A stretch of 64,000 nt of DNA from Dyadobacter sp. SG02 (GTDB lineage: Bacteria > Bacteroidota > Bacteroidia > Cytophagales > Spirosomataceae): assembly GCF_900109045.1 (NCBI RefSeq), contig NZ_FNYL01000001.1, positions 599,303 to 663,302 of the forward strand, read 5' to 3'. Numbering within the stretch: the first letter of the stretch is position 1; each line of letters starts with the position of its first letter. This document shows, piece after piece, positions 1 through 7,920 of this stretch. The translations under genes were made by a program, and so were the position numbers. The notes beneath the pieces are model-generated. The model was not told the origin of the DNA. It ran no database searches and was given only the letters and a program-made list of their open reading frames with translations.

Positions 1-1179
1 GCGTGGGAGCAGCATATTCGCGCCTGGCTCATATTCGTATTCAGGACGATAATCGTAAATCACGTATTTGCCGTCCTGTTTGCGGTACATAGGTGCGCCG
101 CGTTTCTGGCTTACCGGGCGTGATACGAACGACGGCCCGTACAACAGCGGACGGCTGCCATACTGCTCGCGTTTCAGGTAAGAAACGAAGCTCAACACGT
201 CGTTCGGGTTGTTTTCATTGATCGGCGGGTTGTACTCGGCACGCACCAATACCATCAGGTAGCTCGCGTAGCCGATCAATACAAATGCCAATGAAAGCAG
301 GCTTGTATTGAGCAGTACGTTGCCTTTCTTTTGGGAAAAACGGATTCCCCAGATCAGCGCGCCGATGAACAATATAATGAAGAAGATCACCCCTGACTTG
401 TAAGGCAATCCCAAAGTATTTACAAAGAATATCTCAAATTTACCGGCAATGCTCGGCAAGCCTGGAATGATACCCGAGTTGATGATCCCCAAAACCACCA
501 AACCGCCCACAAAGGCCATAATGCCTCCGAAGACACTGACTTTCTGATACTTCTTGAAATAATACACCAATGCAAGCGCCGGGATCGTAACGAGGTTCAG
601 CAAGTGGACACCGATAGAAAGTCCTACTAAATAGGCGATCAGAATTAGCCAGCGATTCTCGGCAGCAGGGTCCTGGATGCGTTCCCATTTGAATACGGCC
701 CAGATCACAATGGCTGTAAAGAAGGACGATAACCCGTAAACTTCCGCTTCCACCGCCGAAAACCAGAAGGAATCGGACCAGGTATAGGCCAATGCTCCAA
801 CGATACCCGCTCCCATTACCAGGAGTGTATCAGCTTGCGTCAGCTCTTCGTCATTTTTAGCGACCAGTTTGCGAACGAGCAGAGTAATGGTCCAGAACAG
901 GAACAGAATGGTAAATGCACTGCTCAGCACCGATACCATGTTGATCCAGTATGCGACCTGCAGCAGATCGCCCATTGCAAAAAGGGAGAAAATACGGCCG
1001 ATCAACAGGAAGAAAGGGGCGCCGGGAGGGTGAGGAACCTGCAATTTGAATGCACAGGCTATGAATTCCCCGCAATCCCAAAAACTGGCAGTACGTTCGA
1101 CTGTAAGGGCGTATGTGATGAATGCAATAGCAAAGACAATCCAACCCGTAAGGTTGTTGGTACGGTTGAAACGGGTCAT
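1..1179 (-). CDS. DUF2723 family multi-pass membrane protein (GT117 / protein O-mannosyltransferase-like), 3' part missing
   Basis: Reading leftwards from an ATG at 1179, 393 codons run open to the window edge, so the C-terminus lies outside. The N-terminus carries the family hallmark: WDCGEF at about residues 34-39, then a PHPPGAP loop at about 49-55, followed by many hydrophobic segments. DUF2723 proteins are large inner-membrane proteins with a GT-C glycosyltransferase-like fold and are common in Bacteroidota; the acceptor is not known for most of them. An in-frame stop lies upstream of the ATG and no other ATG is available, so the start is well supported. A Bacteroidota-type promoter sits about 85 bp upstream. 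Family assignment is firm; the enzymatic role is inference. Confidence 0.9.
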   Translation of the reverse strand, partial: MTRFNRTNNLTGWIVFAIAFITYALTVERTASFWDCGEFIACAFKLQVPHPPGAPFFLLIGRIFSLFAMGDLLQVAYWINMVSVLSSAFTILFLFWTITLLVRKLVAKNDEELTQADTLLVMGAGIVGALAYTWSDSFWFSAVEAEVYGLSSFFTAIVIWAVFKWERIQDPAAENRWLILIAYLVGLSIGVHLLNLVTIPALALVYYFKKYQKVSVFGGIMAFVGGLVVLGIINSGIIPGLPSIAGKFEIFFVNTLGLPYKSGVIFFIILFIGALIWGIRFSQKKGNVLLNTSLLSLAFVLIGYASYLMVLVRAEYNPPINENNPNDVLSFVSYLKREQYGSRPLLYGPSFVSRPVSQKRGAPMYRKQDGKYVIYDYRPEYEYEPGANMLLPR

Positions 1180-1263
1180 CTGAAAGACGGTAAATTTGAA
1201 AAAGTTATATGCACGATGCGCAAAGATGGCGACTCTTTTTGAGCAGTTCTATCATTGATCGGC

Positions 1264-1292
1264 CAAAATTAGCAAAATAACCACAACGGCAA
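1264..1292 (-). promoter_or_regulatory. Promoter of the DUF2723 gene
   Basis: On the minus strand TTG (1292-1290) is followed after 18 bp by TAATTTTG (1271-1264), matching the Bacteroidota -33/-7 consensus TTG...TAnnTTTG. Transcription would start near 1259, giving a leader of about 80 nt. Confidence 0.55.
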
Positions 1293-1334
1293 CGGTTTGA
1301 GAATCTTAAAAAACGTTAAAGGGGCTTGCGGCGG

Positions 1335-2654
1335 TCACTTATAAAATATCCACTTCACCAGTTCCTTATAACTAACCTTCTTCCCGTACATGAGGATACC
1401 TACGCGGTAAATGCGTGCCGCGACCCAGGTGGTACCCATGAAACCTAGTATGAGCAGTATCATTGATAATACCAGTTCCCACGCCGGCACGCCGAACGGA
1501 ATACGGACCATCATGATGATCGGCGAGGTGAATGGAATAATGGATGTCCAGAATGCGAGCGTACCGTCGGGGTCGCGGAGGACGAATTGGGCAAAAACGA
1601 AGGAGAAAATAATGGGTAATGTAATCGGCAGCATGAATTGCTGGGTATCCGCATCGTTGTCGACAGCCGCCCCTACCGCACCGAACAATGCGCTGTAAAG
1701 CAAGTATCCACCCAGGTAGTAGAACAAAAAGCAACCGATGATCAGCGGGATATTCAGGCTGGATACAGCGCCGAGAATTTCGGTTACCGGGTTATCCACG
1801 TTGCCCGCGGGCATGGGCTGGTTCGGCATTTGCGCTTTCTGCATTTCCTGCGCCATTTGGGCAGGATCTTTGGACATCCGGCTGCCCAATATGGCCGAGG
1901 TAACGCTTGTCAATGCGGTAGTGAGCAGGATCCAGAGGACAAATTGGGTTAAACCAACCAATGCGACGCCGATGATTTTACCCAGCATCAGTTGAAACGG
2001 CTTTACGGAAGAAATGATCACCTCCACGATCCGGCTCGTCTTTTCTTCCGTAATTCCCCGCATTACCTGCGTGCCGTAAATGAATACCGACATATAAATC
2101 AGGAATGCGCAAATGCCGCCTATGACGGTGGCGGCGCCCGAACTGCTCGTTTTTTCGCCTTCCTCGCTCAGACTGATCGTTTCCGAATTGACATTCACGC
2201 GCGAATCTTCCAGGATTTTGTGCGTAATGCCCGCCTCCGCGAGTTTAATATCTTCAATTTCCTTCTCGATGACCTTCTCGATATCCGATTTCAAATCCAG
2301 GCTCACATTCTTGGCGGCGTAAATGCGGACGCTCTTCGGCGCTTTGATCACATTGGCCGGAATGTAAACGAGCGCATTAGCCTCGCTGGCGGGGAATGCG
2401 GCTTTGGCGGAATCGATACTTTTATCGATGAATACGAATTTCAAGGTCTCCGAATCTTTGAATTTCTTCTGAAACAAACCGCTTTCGTCGAGAACCTGCA
2501 CGGTTTTCGTGTCCACCGAACCCAGTGCCACCCAGATCACCGCCGCGTAGAATGCCACAAAAAGCAGTGGCCCCAGCAGCGTCATCACCAGAAACGACTT
2601 CTTTTTGACCCTTACCAGGTATTCTCTTCTAATTACCAGAAATATATTTCGCAT
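1335..2654 (-). CDS. ABC-2 type exporter permease, NatB/YhaP-like
   Basis: A 439-residue membrane protein. A basic N-terminus (RREYLVRVKKKS) precedes a first membrane helix at about 22-45. A large extracytoplasmic domain (about 46-170) follows, then five or so further helices in the C-terminal half, the usual ABC-2 arrangement of NatB/YhaP permeases. A Met/Gln/Pro-rich insert lies at about 262-282. It starts 39 bp after the ATPase gene stop and clearly forms one transporter with it. NatAB-type exporters move Na+ or small molecules outward; the substrate here cannot be read from sequence. Confidence 0.85.
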   Translation of the reverse strand: MRNIFLVIRREYLVRVKKKSFLVMTLLGPLLFVAFYAAVIWVALGSVDTKTVQVLDESGLFQKKFKDSETLKFVFIDKSIDSAKAAFPASEANALVYIPANVIKAPKSVRIYAAKNVSLDLKSDIEKVIEKEIEDIKLAEAGITHKILEDSRVNVNSETISLSEEGEKTSSSGAATVIGGICAFLIYMSVFIYGTQVMRGITEEKTSRIVEVIISSVKPFQLMLGKIIGVALVGLTQFVLWILLTTALTSVTSAILGSRMSKDPAQMAQEMQKAQMPNQPMPAGNVDNPVTEILGAVSSLNIPLIIGCFLFYYLGGYLLYSALFGAVGAAVDNDADTQQFMLPITLPIIFSFVFAQFVLRDPDGTLAFWTSIIPFTSPIIMMVRIPFGVPAWELVLSMILLILGFMGTTWVAARIYRVGILMYGKKVSYKELVKWIFYK

Positions 2655-2693
2655 GGGGTTTCGGATTAATCACTGTGAATGGAATGGCCCGGC

Positions 2694-3608
2694 TTATGCC
2701 TCCGGAACTTCATTGACCGCCTTCATAAAAATGTCGCTCATCGTCGGGATGTTCTCACCGAATCCGCGAATCTCCACTTTCGACAATAGATTGAGCAACA
2801 GCGCATTCGCATTGGTGTCGCCGTCCAGTTGGATATTGGAGCGCAGGTAGCCGTCTTCGAGTATTTTCTGGTCGAGGATCTGGTAGATCGGGTCCAGCTC
2901 GTCGAGATGGCCTTTGTATTCGACAAAATAGGTATGCGTCTTAAACTGCTCCTTAATTTCCCTTTTGGGACCATCGAGCACCTTGCGCGACTTGTGGATC
3001 AATGCAATATGGTCGCAAAGTTCCTCCACGGTTTCCATGCGGTGGGTCGAAAAAATGATGGTACTGCCCTTTTGTTTCAGTTCGAGGATTTCGTCGCGGA
3101 TCAGGTTGGCGTTGATCGGGTCGAAGCCGGAAAATGGTTCATCGAGAATGATCAGGTCGGGCTCATGCAGGACGGTCGAGACGAACTGTACCTTTTGCTG
3201 CATTCCCTTCGACAGGTCTCCGATCGTTTTGTCCCACCAGGTTTTAATATCAAATTTAATGAACCAGGTTTTGAGCTTTTCCATCGCTTCCTTTTGCGAA
3301 AGCCCTTTGAGCTGCGCCAGATAGAGCAGTTGCTCGCCTACTTTCATCTTTTTGTAAAGCCCGCGTTCTTCCGGCAAATACCCGATCCTAGAAATGTGGT
3401 TGGGGTTCAGCGGTACACCATCGAACAACACTTCGCCGCTGTCGGGGCCGGTAATCTGGTTGATAATGCGGATCAGCGACGTCTTCCCTGCGCCATTCGG
3501 GCCCAGCAGCCCGAAAATGCATCCTTTGGGAATGGAGATACTGACGTTGTCCAGGGCCGTGTGGCTGGAATATTCCTTCGTTACATTCCTTACCTCTATG
3601 ATATTCAT
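2694..3608 (-). CDS. ABC transporter ATP-binding protein, NatA-like
   Basis: 304 residues from the ATG at 3608, which places the strand beta1 motif (IIEVRNVTKEY) at the normal distance; the reading frame is open further upstream but that part is not family-like. Walker A GPNGAGKT at 36-43, signature LSKGM at 132-136, Walker B LIILDEP at 152-158 and the switch His in STHRM near 184 are all intact. A C-terminal extension of about 90 residues resembles the DUF4162 domain seen in exporter ATPases. It is the first gene of a two-gene operon with the permease at 1335-2654. Substrate unknown. Confidence 0.9.
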   Translation of the reverse strand: MNIIEVRNVTKEYSSHTALDNVSISIPKGCIFGLLGPNGAGKTSLIRIINQITGPDSGEVLFDGVPLNPNHISRIGYLPEERGLYKKMKVGEQLLYLAQLKGLSQKEAMEKLKTWFIKFDIKTWWDKTIGDLSKGMQQKVQFVSTVLHEPDLIILDEPFSGFDPINANLIRDEILELKQKGSTIIFSTHRMETVEELCDHIALIHKSRKVLDGPKREIKEQFKTHTYFVEYKGHLDELDPIYQILDQKILEDGYLRSNIQLDGDTNANALLLNLLSKVEIRGFGENIPTMSDIFMKAVNEVPEA

Positions 3609-3700
3609 AAATCTCAAAACGGTGTAAACGCAAATATGCGAAGTAATTTTCCAGGTCGCGGCAGCCACAAGTATAAAAGCCTCATTTGACTGACCAATGG

Positions 3701-3737
3701 CAAAAATAAAAAGCGGACGGAATAATCCGCCCGCTTT
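3701..3737 (-). terminator. Rho-independent terminator after the 3761-4195 gene
   Basis: On the minus strand a 12-bp stem (3737-3726 with 3721-3710, one G-U pair, loop TTAT) is followed by TTTATTTTTG. It ends transcription coming from 4195 and separates it from the ABC operon. Confidence 0.8.
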
Positions 3738-3760
3738 CCACGGCATAGGCCGTTTAATAT

Positions 3761-4195
3761 TTATGCGTATTTCTCGCGGATCTGGAAAAGGACCCAGAAA
3801 CCGATGATCCCGCCGATAATGAAGCCGATAATGCTCAACTGGATCAGATTGCTGATCAGGCCGATCAGCAGCGCGTAGTAAAGCAGGTTCCAGCCGGCTC
3901 TTTTGCGCGCTTTAAGTGGTGAAAACGCCATCAGGTACATCACCAGCGTTACAATGCCGAGTGCGATACCCACATAAGCATTGAATGCAATACCTGCTGA
4001 AAGCCCCCCAGCCCCTAAAACAGCACCACCTACACCCAACGCTGTGAGCAAGCCCAGCACCCCGAGAATGGAGAGCACCAGGATAATGTAAGGACCATAC
4101 TGAACGAGAAATTCTTTGACGCTCTCGGAGAATGGTGGAAATTTTTGAAGGAAAATCGGTTCGAGTTCTTTCTCGAGAAGTAGTTTGGATTCCAT
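3761..4195 (-). CDS. Small integral membrane protein of unknown function
   Basis: 144 residues from the ATG at 4195 (MESKLLLEKE); a GTG/ATG-type start 11 codons earlier is possible but adds an unremarkable segment. After an amphipathic N-terminus (about 1-35) there are about four hydrophobic segments (near 38-58, 60-88, 98-116 and 118-138) rich in Gly, Ala, Ile and Leu. This resembles chromatin-free conserved membrane proteins of Cytophagales, but I recognise no named family. It is followed by a strong terminator and preceded by about 140 bp with no gene. Confidence 0.7.
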   Translation of the reverse strand: MESKLLLEKELEPIFLQKFPPFSESVKEFLVQYGPYIILVLSILGVLGLLTALGVGGAVLGAGGLSAGIAFNAYVGIALGIVTLVMYLMAFSPLKARKRAGWNLLYYALLIGLISNLIQLSIIGFIIGGIIGFWVLFQIREKYA

Positions 4196-4338
4196 AGATG
4201 GGGGATTTATTAGCTGAATTTCAAACAATTAATTCTTAAAACTAAAACAAAATCCAGGAACCCGATCCCCACGACCTAGTAAGCGTTCCAACTGTTTATT
4301 AAGCGGCCTTGCGCAACTTTTCTACCGACATCCAGCCG

Positions 4339-4743
4339 CTAATCTTCCGGGTAAGGTACATACACAAAACCCGAGAACTCGCCGATCAATGCGAACAGGC
4401 AGCAGAACTCTTCCGGATTCTTGTAGTTTTCCGTAAAAAGCAGCACCGATTCCGGCCCGATCAGCTTGCGGTCGACAAACTCCTGCATGTACGACGCCTT
4501 GTAAATATAGTTATTTGTCAGTTCTGACGCATCGATCAGCAGTACGCCCAATTCGAGCTCGTTGTTGGTTACCGCGAAAATCGGATATTCCGAAAAACCG
4601 CGTTTGCGAATCTGGTACGAGGCTTCTTTCAACTGGTCGGCGACCTTGATAAAATCCTGCGATATGTATCCCATCAGTTTCTGATTCAAATCCGGAGAAT
4701 TTGCATCGTCCATCAGGGCATTTTCATTGCTATTGTTAATCAT
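4339..4743 (-). CDS. Conserved hypothetical cytosolic protein
   Basis: 134 residues, acidic, with no signal peptide or membrane segment. It starts 14 bp after the stop of alanine dehydrogenase, so the two are probably co-transcribed. The central part (about 40-75: GFSEYPIFAVTNNELELG) and the C-terminus (FSGFVYVPYPED) look like a compact alpha/beta protein; similar short proteins are found in many Cytophagales. I cannot name the family or function. Confidence 0.7.
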   Translation of the reverse strand: MINNSNENALMDDANSPDLNQKLMGYISQDFIKVADQLKEASYQIRKRGFSEYPIFAVTNNELELGVLLIDASELTNNYIYKASYMQEFVDRKLIGPESVLLFTENYKNPEEFCCLFALIGEFSGFVYVPYPED

Positions 4744-4757
4744 AATTAATAAATACT

Positions 4758-5984
4758 TTACATTCTGGCCGCCAGCAGCAACGTCAAATCCTTGTAACGC
4801 ATGTTAAAGCTGCGGGCGATGTGGGAGTTGGTGAGCGTGCCTTTGTGGCAGTACACCCCTTTCATAAACCAACGATTGGCATAAATCATTTCCTCGATGC
4901 CCCCTATTGTGCCGGTTTGGAGTAAAAACGGCAAAAACACGTTGCTGAGCGCCGTACTCGCCGTGTGCGCCACGCGCGAAGGGATATTGGGTACGCAGTA
5001 GTGGATTACTTCATTGTATTTAAATATCGGGTTCTTATGCGTCGTCATCCGCGAAGTCTCGAACGACCCGCCCTGGTCGATGCTCACGTCGATGATCACC
5101 GAGCCGGGCTTCATTTTGGAGACCATTTCACGGGTTACCACCATGGGGCTCAGCCCGTTTTCGGCCCGCATCGTACCGATCACCACATCCGCCCGGCCGA
5201 TGGCCTCCGCCAGCGTTTCGGACTCGATAATGGAGGTGTACAGATTTTGACCGATCGAATATTTGAGTCTTTGAAGGCGGTAAATGTGTTTGTCGAAAAC
5301 CTTCACGTCCGCGCCTACGCTCAGGGCTGCACGCGTGGCGTATTCTGAAACCGTGCCCGCGCCCAGGATCACGATCTTGGTTGGTGGTACGCCTGTAATG
5401 CCGCCCAGAATAATGCCCCGGCCGCCATTCGGCGTCGAAAGATATTCGGCGGCGATAAGTAGCACCGTACTTCCGGCGATCTCGCCCATGGCCCGGATAA
5501 TCGGCTTCCCTCCTACCTTGTCCTCGATCAGTTCATAGCCGATACCCGTTATTTTCAGTTCATTGAGTTTTTCAAAATATTGCTTTTCCAGCGCGGGCAG
5601 GTTGAGGGCCGAGATCAGCGTCGTTCCGGCCTTTACAAAACGAAACTCCTCCTCCACCAGCGGCTCCACTTTCAGGATTACATTGGCCTGGTACACCTCC
5701 TCGGGGCTTTGCACGATCTTCGCACCGGCCTCGCTGTATTCGTGGTCCGACAGGTTGGCGCCTTTACCGGCGTCCTTCTCCACCCATACCTCATGCCCGT
5801 TTCTGACCAGGATCCCCACCGCGTCGGGCGTAAGCGCAATGCGGTTTTCCTGCAACGAAACCTCCCTCGGCAAGCCGATATGCAGCGAATTCTGGTCCTT
5901 CCGGACCGCCATTAATGATTCCTGGGGGTACAGCACCGACTGCTTGGCGAGCTCTTCAAAACCGGTAATCTGAGGTTGTGGCAT
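4758..5984 (-). CDS. ald: Alanine dehydrogenase
   Basis: 408 residues. Converts L-alanine and NAD+ to pyruvate, ammonium and NADH in the cytosol. Seen: the N-terminal substrate-domain motif GLPRE...ENRIALTPDAV (about 38-58), the Rossmann NAD site VILGAGTVSEYA (about 207-218) and the C-terminal CVPNIPS segment near 331. The protein carries about 35 extra N-terminal residues compared with classical Ald (about 370 aa), a feature of Bacteroidota homologues. It lies 47 bp downstream of tsaE and 14 bp upstream of the small gene at 4339. A saccharopine- or transhydrogenase-type relative is less likely given the motifs and size. Confidence 0.88.
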   Translation of the reverse strand: MPQPQITGFEELAKQSVLYPQESLMAVRKDQNSLHIGLPREVSLQENRIALTPDAVGILVRNGHEVWVEKDAGKGANLSDHEYSEAGAKIVQSPEEVYQANVILKVEPLVEEEFRFVKAGTTLISALNLPALEKQYFEKLNELKITGIGYELIEDKVGGKPIIRAMGEIAGSTVLLIAAEYLSTPNGGRGIILGGITGVPPTKIVILGAGTVSEYATRAALSVGADVKVFDKHIYRLQRLKYSIGQNLYTSIIESETLAEAIGRADVVIGTMRAENGLSPMVVTREMVSKMKPGSVIIDVSIDQGGSFETSRMTTHKNPIFKYNEVIHYCVPNIPSRVAHTASTALSNVFLPFLLQTGTIGGIEEMIYANRWFMKGVYCHKGTLTNSHIARSFNMRYKDLTLLLAARM

Positions 5985-6031
5985 TGATTGGCAAAATGAA
6001 GTGTGAAACTGAACTGACTAAATGTGACCTC

Positions 6032-6463
6032 TTATACCTTGGTGACTTCCAATATTCTCATGCCACTTTCATCCGCTTCCAGATGCAGCCGCATATAATT
6101 CAGCGGCCAAAGGTTTTCAACCTTCCCCGGCCACTCGACAAAGCAGAAATCCCCCGAATCGAAATACTCCTCCACGCCCATGTCCAGGGCTTCTGTTTCG
6201 TCCTTAATCCTATAAAAATCAAAGTGATAGATTGTTGCGCCCCCCGCGTCATATTCATTCACCAGCGAGAAAGTGGGGCTTTGCACGTGGGTTGTAACCC
6301 CCAGATGGCTGCACAATGCTTTGATGAGCGTCGTTTTACCCGCTCCCATCTGTCCTTCGAAAAGCCAGACAGGCGTTTCCGCTCCAAGCTTCAAAAGTGC
6401 TTCGGATACATTTCCAAGCTCGTCGAGTTCTTTAAAACGAATAACCGTGGGCTGTCCAATCAT
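6032..6463 (-). CDS. tsaE: tRNA threonylcarbamoyladenosine biosynthesis ATPase TsaE
   Basis: 143 residues from the ATG at 6463. TsaE is the ATPase that works with TsaB and TsaD to place threonylcarbamoyl on A37 of ANN-decoding tRNAs. Walker A GQMGAGKT sits near 37-44, and the family motifs SPTFSLVNEY and HFDFYRI follow. An in-frame codon 5 positions upstream lies inside the predicted -7 promoter element, which argues for 6463 as the start and for a very short or absent leader. It lies between the Gfo/Idh gene (56 bp) and ald. Confidence 0.93.
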   Translation of the reverse strand: MIGQPTVIRFKELDELGNVSEALLKLGAETPVWLFEGQMGAGKTTLIKALCSHLGVTTHVQSPTFSLVNEYDAGGATIYHFDFYRIKDETEALDMGVEEYFDSGDFCFVEWPGKVENLWPLNYMRLHLEADESGMRILEVTKV

Positions 6464-6467
6464 GTTA

Positions 6468-6500
6468 CAAAAATACACAATTTGGAAAAACCCGGTACAA
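6468..6500 (-). promoter_or_regulatory. Promoter directly abutting tsaE
   Basis: On the minus strand TTG (6500-6498), 22 bp, then TATTTTTG (6475-6468) match the Bacteroidota consensus. The last base of the -7 element is 4 nt from the tsaE ATG, so the transcript would be leaderless or nearly so. Confidence 0.45.
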
Positions 6501-6519
6501 TTTTATGTGTCCGACTACA

Positions 6520-7806
6520 TCATACTTTCCATTCTTTCCGCATGGGCCTGCCCAGTAGCTGGCTGGCCTTTTTATCCCCTTCGAAATCTTCTTTCACCGG
6601 GTCCCATTTCAGCGAACGGCCCAAGCCGTACGCGATATTGCCGATGTTGCAAACCGACGCCGTGCGGTGGCCGGTCTCCACGTCACATATAGGTGGCTTA
6701 CGAGTGCGCATCGCATTCAGAAAGTCTTTATAATGATTGGTACTGACGTAAACCCCGGCGTCGCCTGCATTAAAAACCTTGTCTTTCAATGTTTCCGGTG
6801 TGGTTTTCAATTCACCACGGGCAACAAATACCTCCCCATCGGTACCTACGAAATGGCAATGCTGCTTGCCTTCCATCTGGCGATGGATCACCTCGACGCC
6901 ATTGGCGTACTTGTACACCAAACCCTTTCCGGGCTCGGAATAAACCAGTTCCGTTGGGCCACTGGCGTCCATATTCAGTCCCCATTGGGCAATATCGAAC
7001 ATATGTGCGCCCCAGTCGGTCATTCCGCCACCGCCGAATTCGACGTAATCCCGCCATTTTGGCCAGAATTTCGCGTCCATAGCGGGCGCGAGTTCGTTGT
7101 TGTAGGGTCTTTCAATGGTATTAGGTCCCATCCACAGGTCCCAGTCGAGGCCTTCGGGCTTTGTCTCAGGCTGCAAATCCCACACTTTCGGTGGCCCGCC
7201 TACATTGACATACACCTTCTTAATGGTCCCGATCGCGCCGCTTCGCACCAACTGCACGGCTTTCGTGAATTCGGGCGCCGAGCGTTGCATACTTCCGGTC
7301 TGGAATACACGGTTATGTTTTCTGGCCGCATTCACCATGGCACGGCCTTCCTTAACCGTCAGTGAAAGTGGCTTTTCACAGTAAATATCCTTCCCCGCCT
7401 CCGCAGCACGGACGGCCATCGCCGCATGCCAGTGATCCGGCGCGGCGATTACCACGGCATCGATATCCTTTCTCGAAAGCAATTCCCTGAAATCCTTAAT
7501 ACCGGCTGCCGCCTTGTAACTACCTTCCCCCAGCTTTTCGGAGTACCATTTATTGGTAGCATTCACAAATGAGTCCTGCTTGACCGCATACACATCCGAC
7601 GCCGCGATAATGCGTGTTTCCTGGGTATCGAGGAAGCGATTGCGTAAGCCGCCGGCCTGACGCCCGCAACCGATGAAGCCTAGCGAAATCATGTCGCTCG
7701 GCGCTCTGTATCCCCGCCCGAGCACGTGCCGCGGCACAATCATGAAGGTAGAAACAACAGCACCAGCTTTCAGGAAGTCGCGGCGGTTCAGGCGTTCGGT
7801 ATTCAT
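6520..7806 (-). CDS. Secreted Gfo/Idh/MocA family oxidoreductase with Tat signal
   Basis: 428 residues from the ATG at 7806. A twin-arginine signal (NRRDFLKAGAVVS, Arg 8-9) is followed by a Rossmann fold (GFIGCGRQAGG near 45-55), the EKPLSLT motif of the family (about 145-151) and a C-terminal substrate domain. Tat export lets the protein carry folded NAD(P) to the periplasm. Members act on sugars, inositols or glycosides. It is divergent from the heparinase-like gene across 114 bp, so it may share regulation with that carbohydrate group. The exact substrate is not readable. Confidence 0.88.
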   Translation of the reverse strand: MNTERLNRRDFLKAGAVVSTFMIVPRHVLGRGYRAPSDMISLGFIGCGRQAGGLRNRFLDTQETRIIAASDVYAVKQDSFVNATNKWYSEKLGEGSYKAAAGIKDFRELLSRKDIDAVVIAAPDHWHAAMAVRAAEAGKDIYCEKPLSLTVKEGRAMVNAARKHNRVFQTGSMQRSAPEFTKAVQLVRSGAIGTIKKVYVNVGGPPKVWDLQPETKPEGLDWDLWMGPNTIERPYNNELAPAMDAKFWPKWRDYVEFGGGGMTDWGAHMFDIAQWGLNMDASGPTELVYSEPGKGLVYKYANGVEVIHRQMEGKQHCHFVGTDGEVFVARGELKTTPETLKDKVFNAGDAGVYVSTNHYKDFLNAMRTRKPPICDVETGHRTASVCNIGNIAYGLGRSLKWDPVKEDFEGDKKASQLLGRPMRKEWKV

Positions 7807-7920
7807 ATTTTTTGAGGAATTTGTACTAATTGAATTTAAATTAAAGGCCGAAGTCAGTGATTCTACTGGATATCGGAGTCTTATATTCAATTACATTCAA
7901 CTTCCTAAACCACAGCCATT

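Noticed and set aside
835..1242. Plus-strand open frame of 135 codons at the left edge
   Set aside because: The minus strand here encodes the conserved DUF2723 N-terminus, which explains the open frame.
3609..3746. 46-residue N-terminal extension of the NatA-like ATPase
   Set aside because: It overlaps the terminator of the preceding gene and lacks similarity to ABC proteins; ATG 3608 puts the first beta strand where it belongs.
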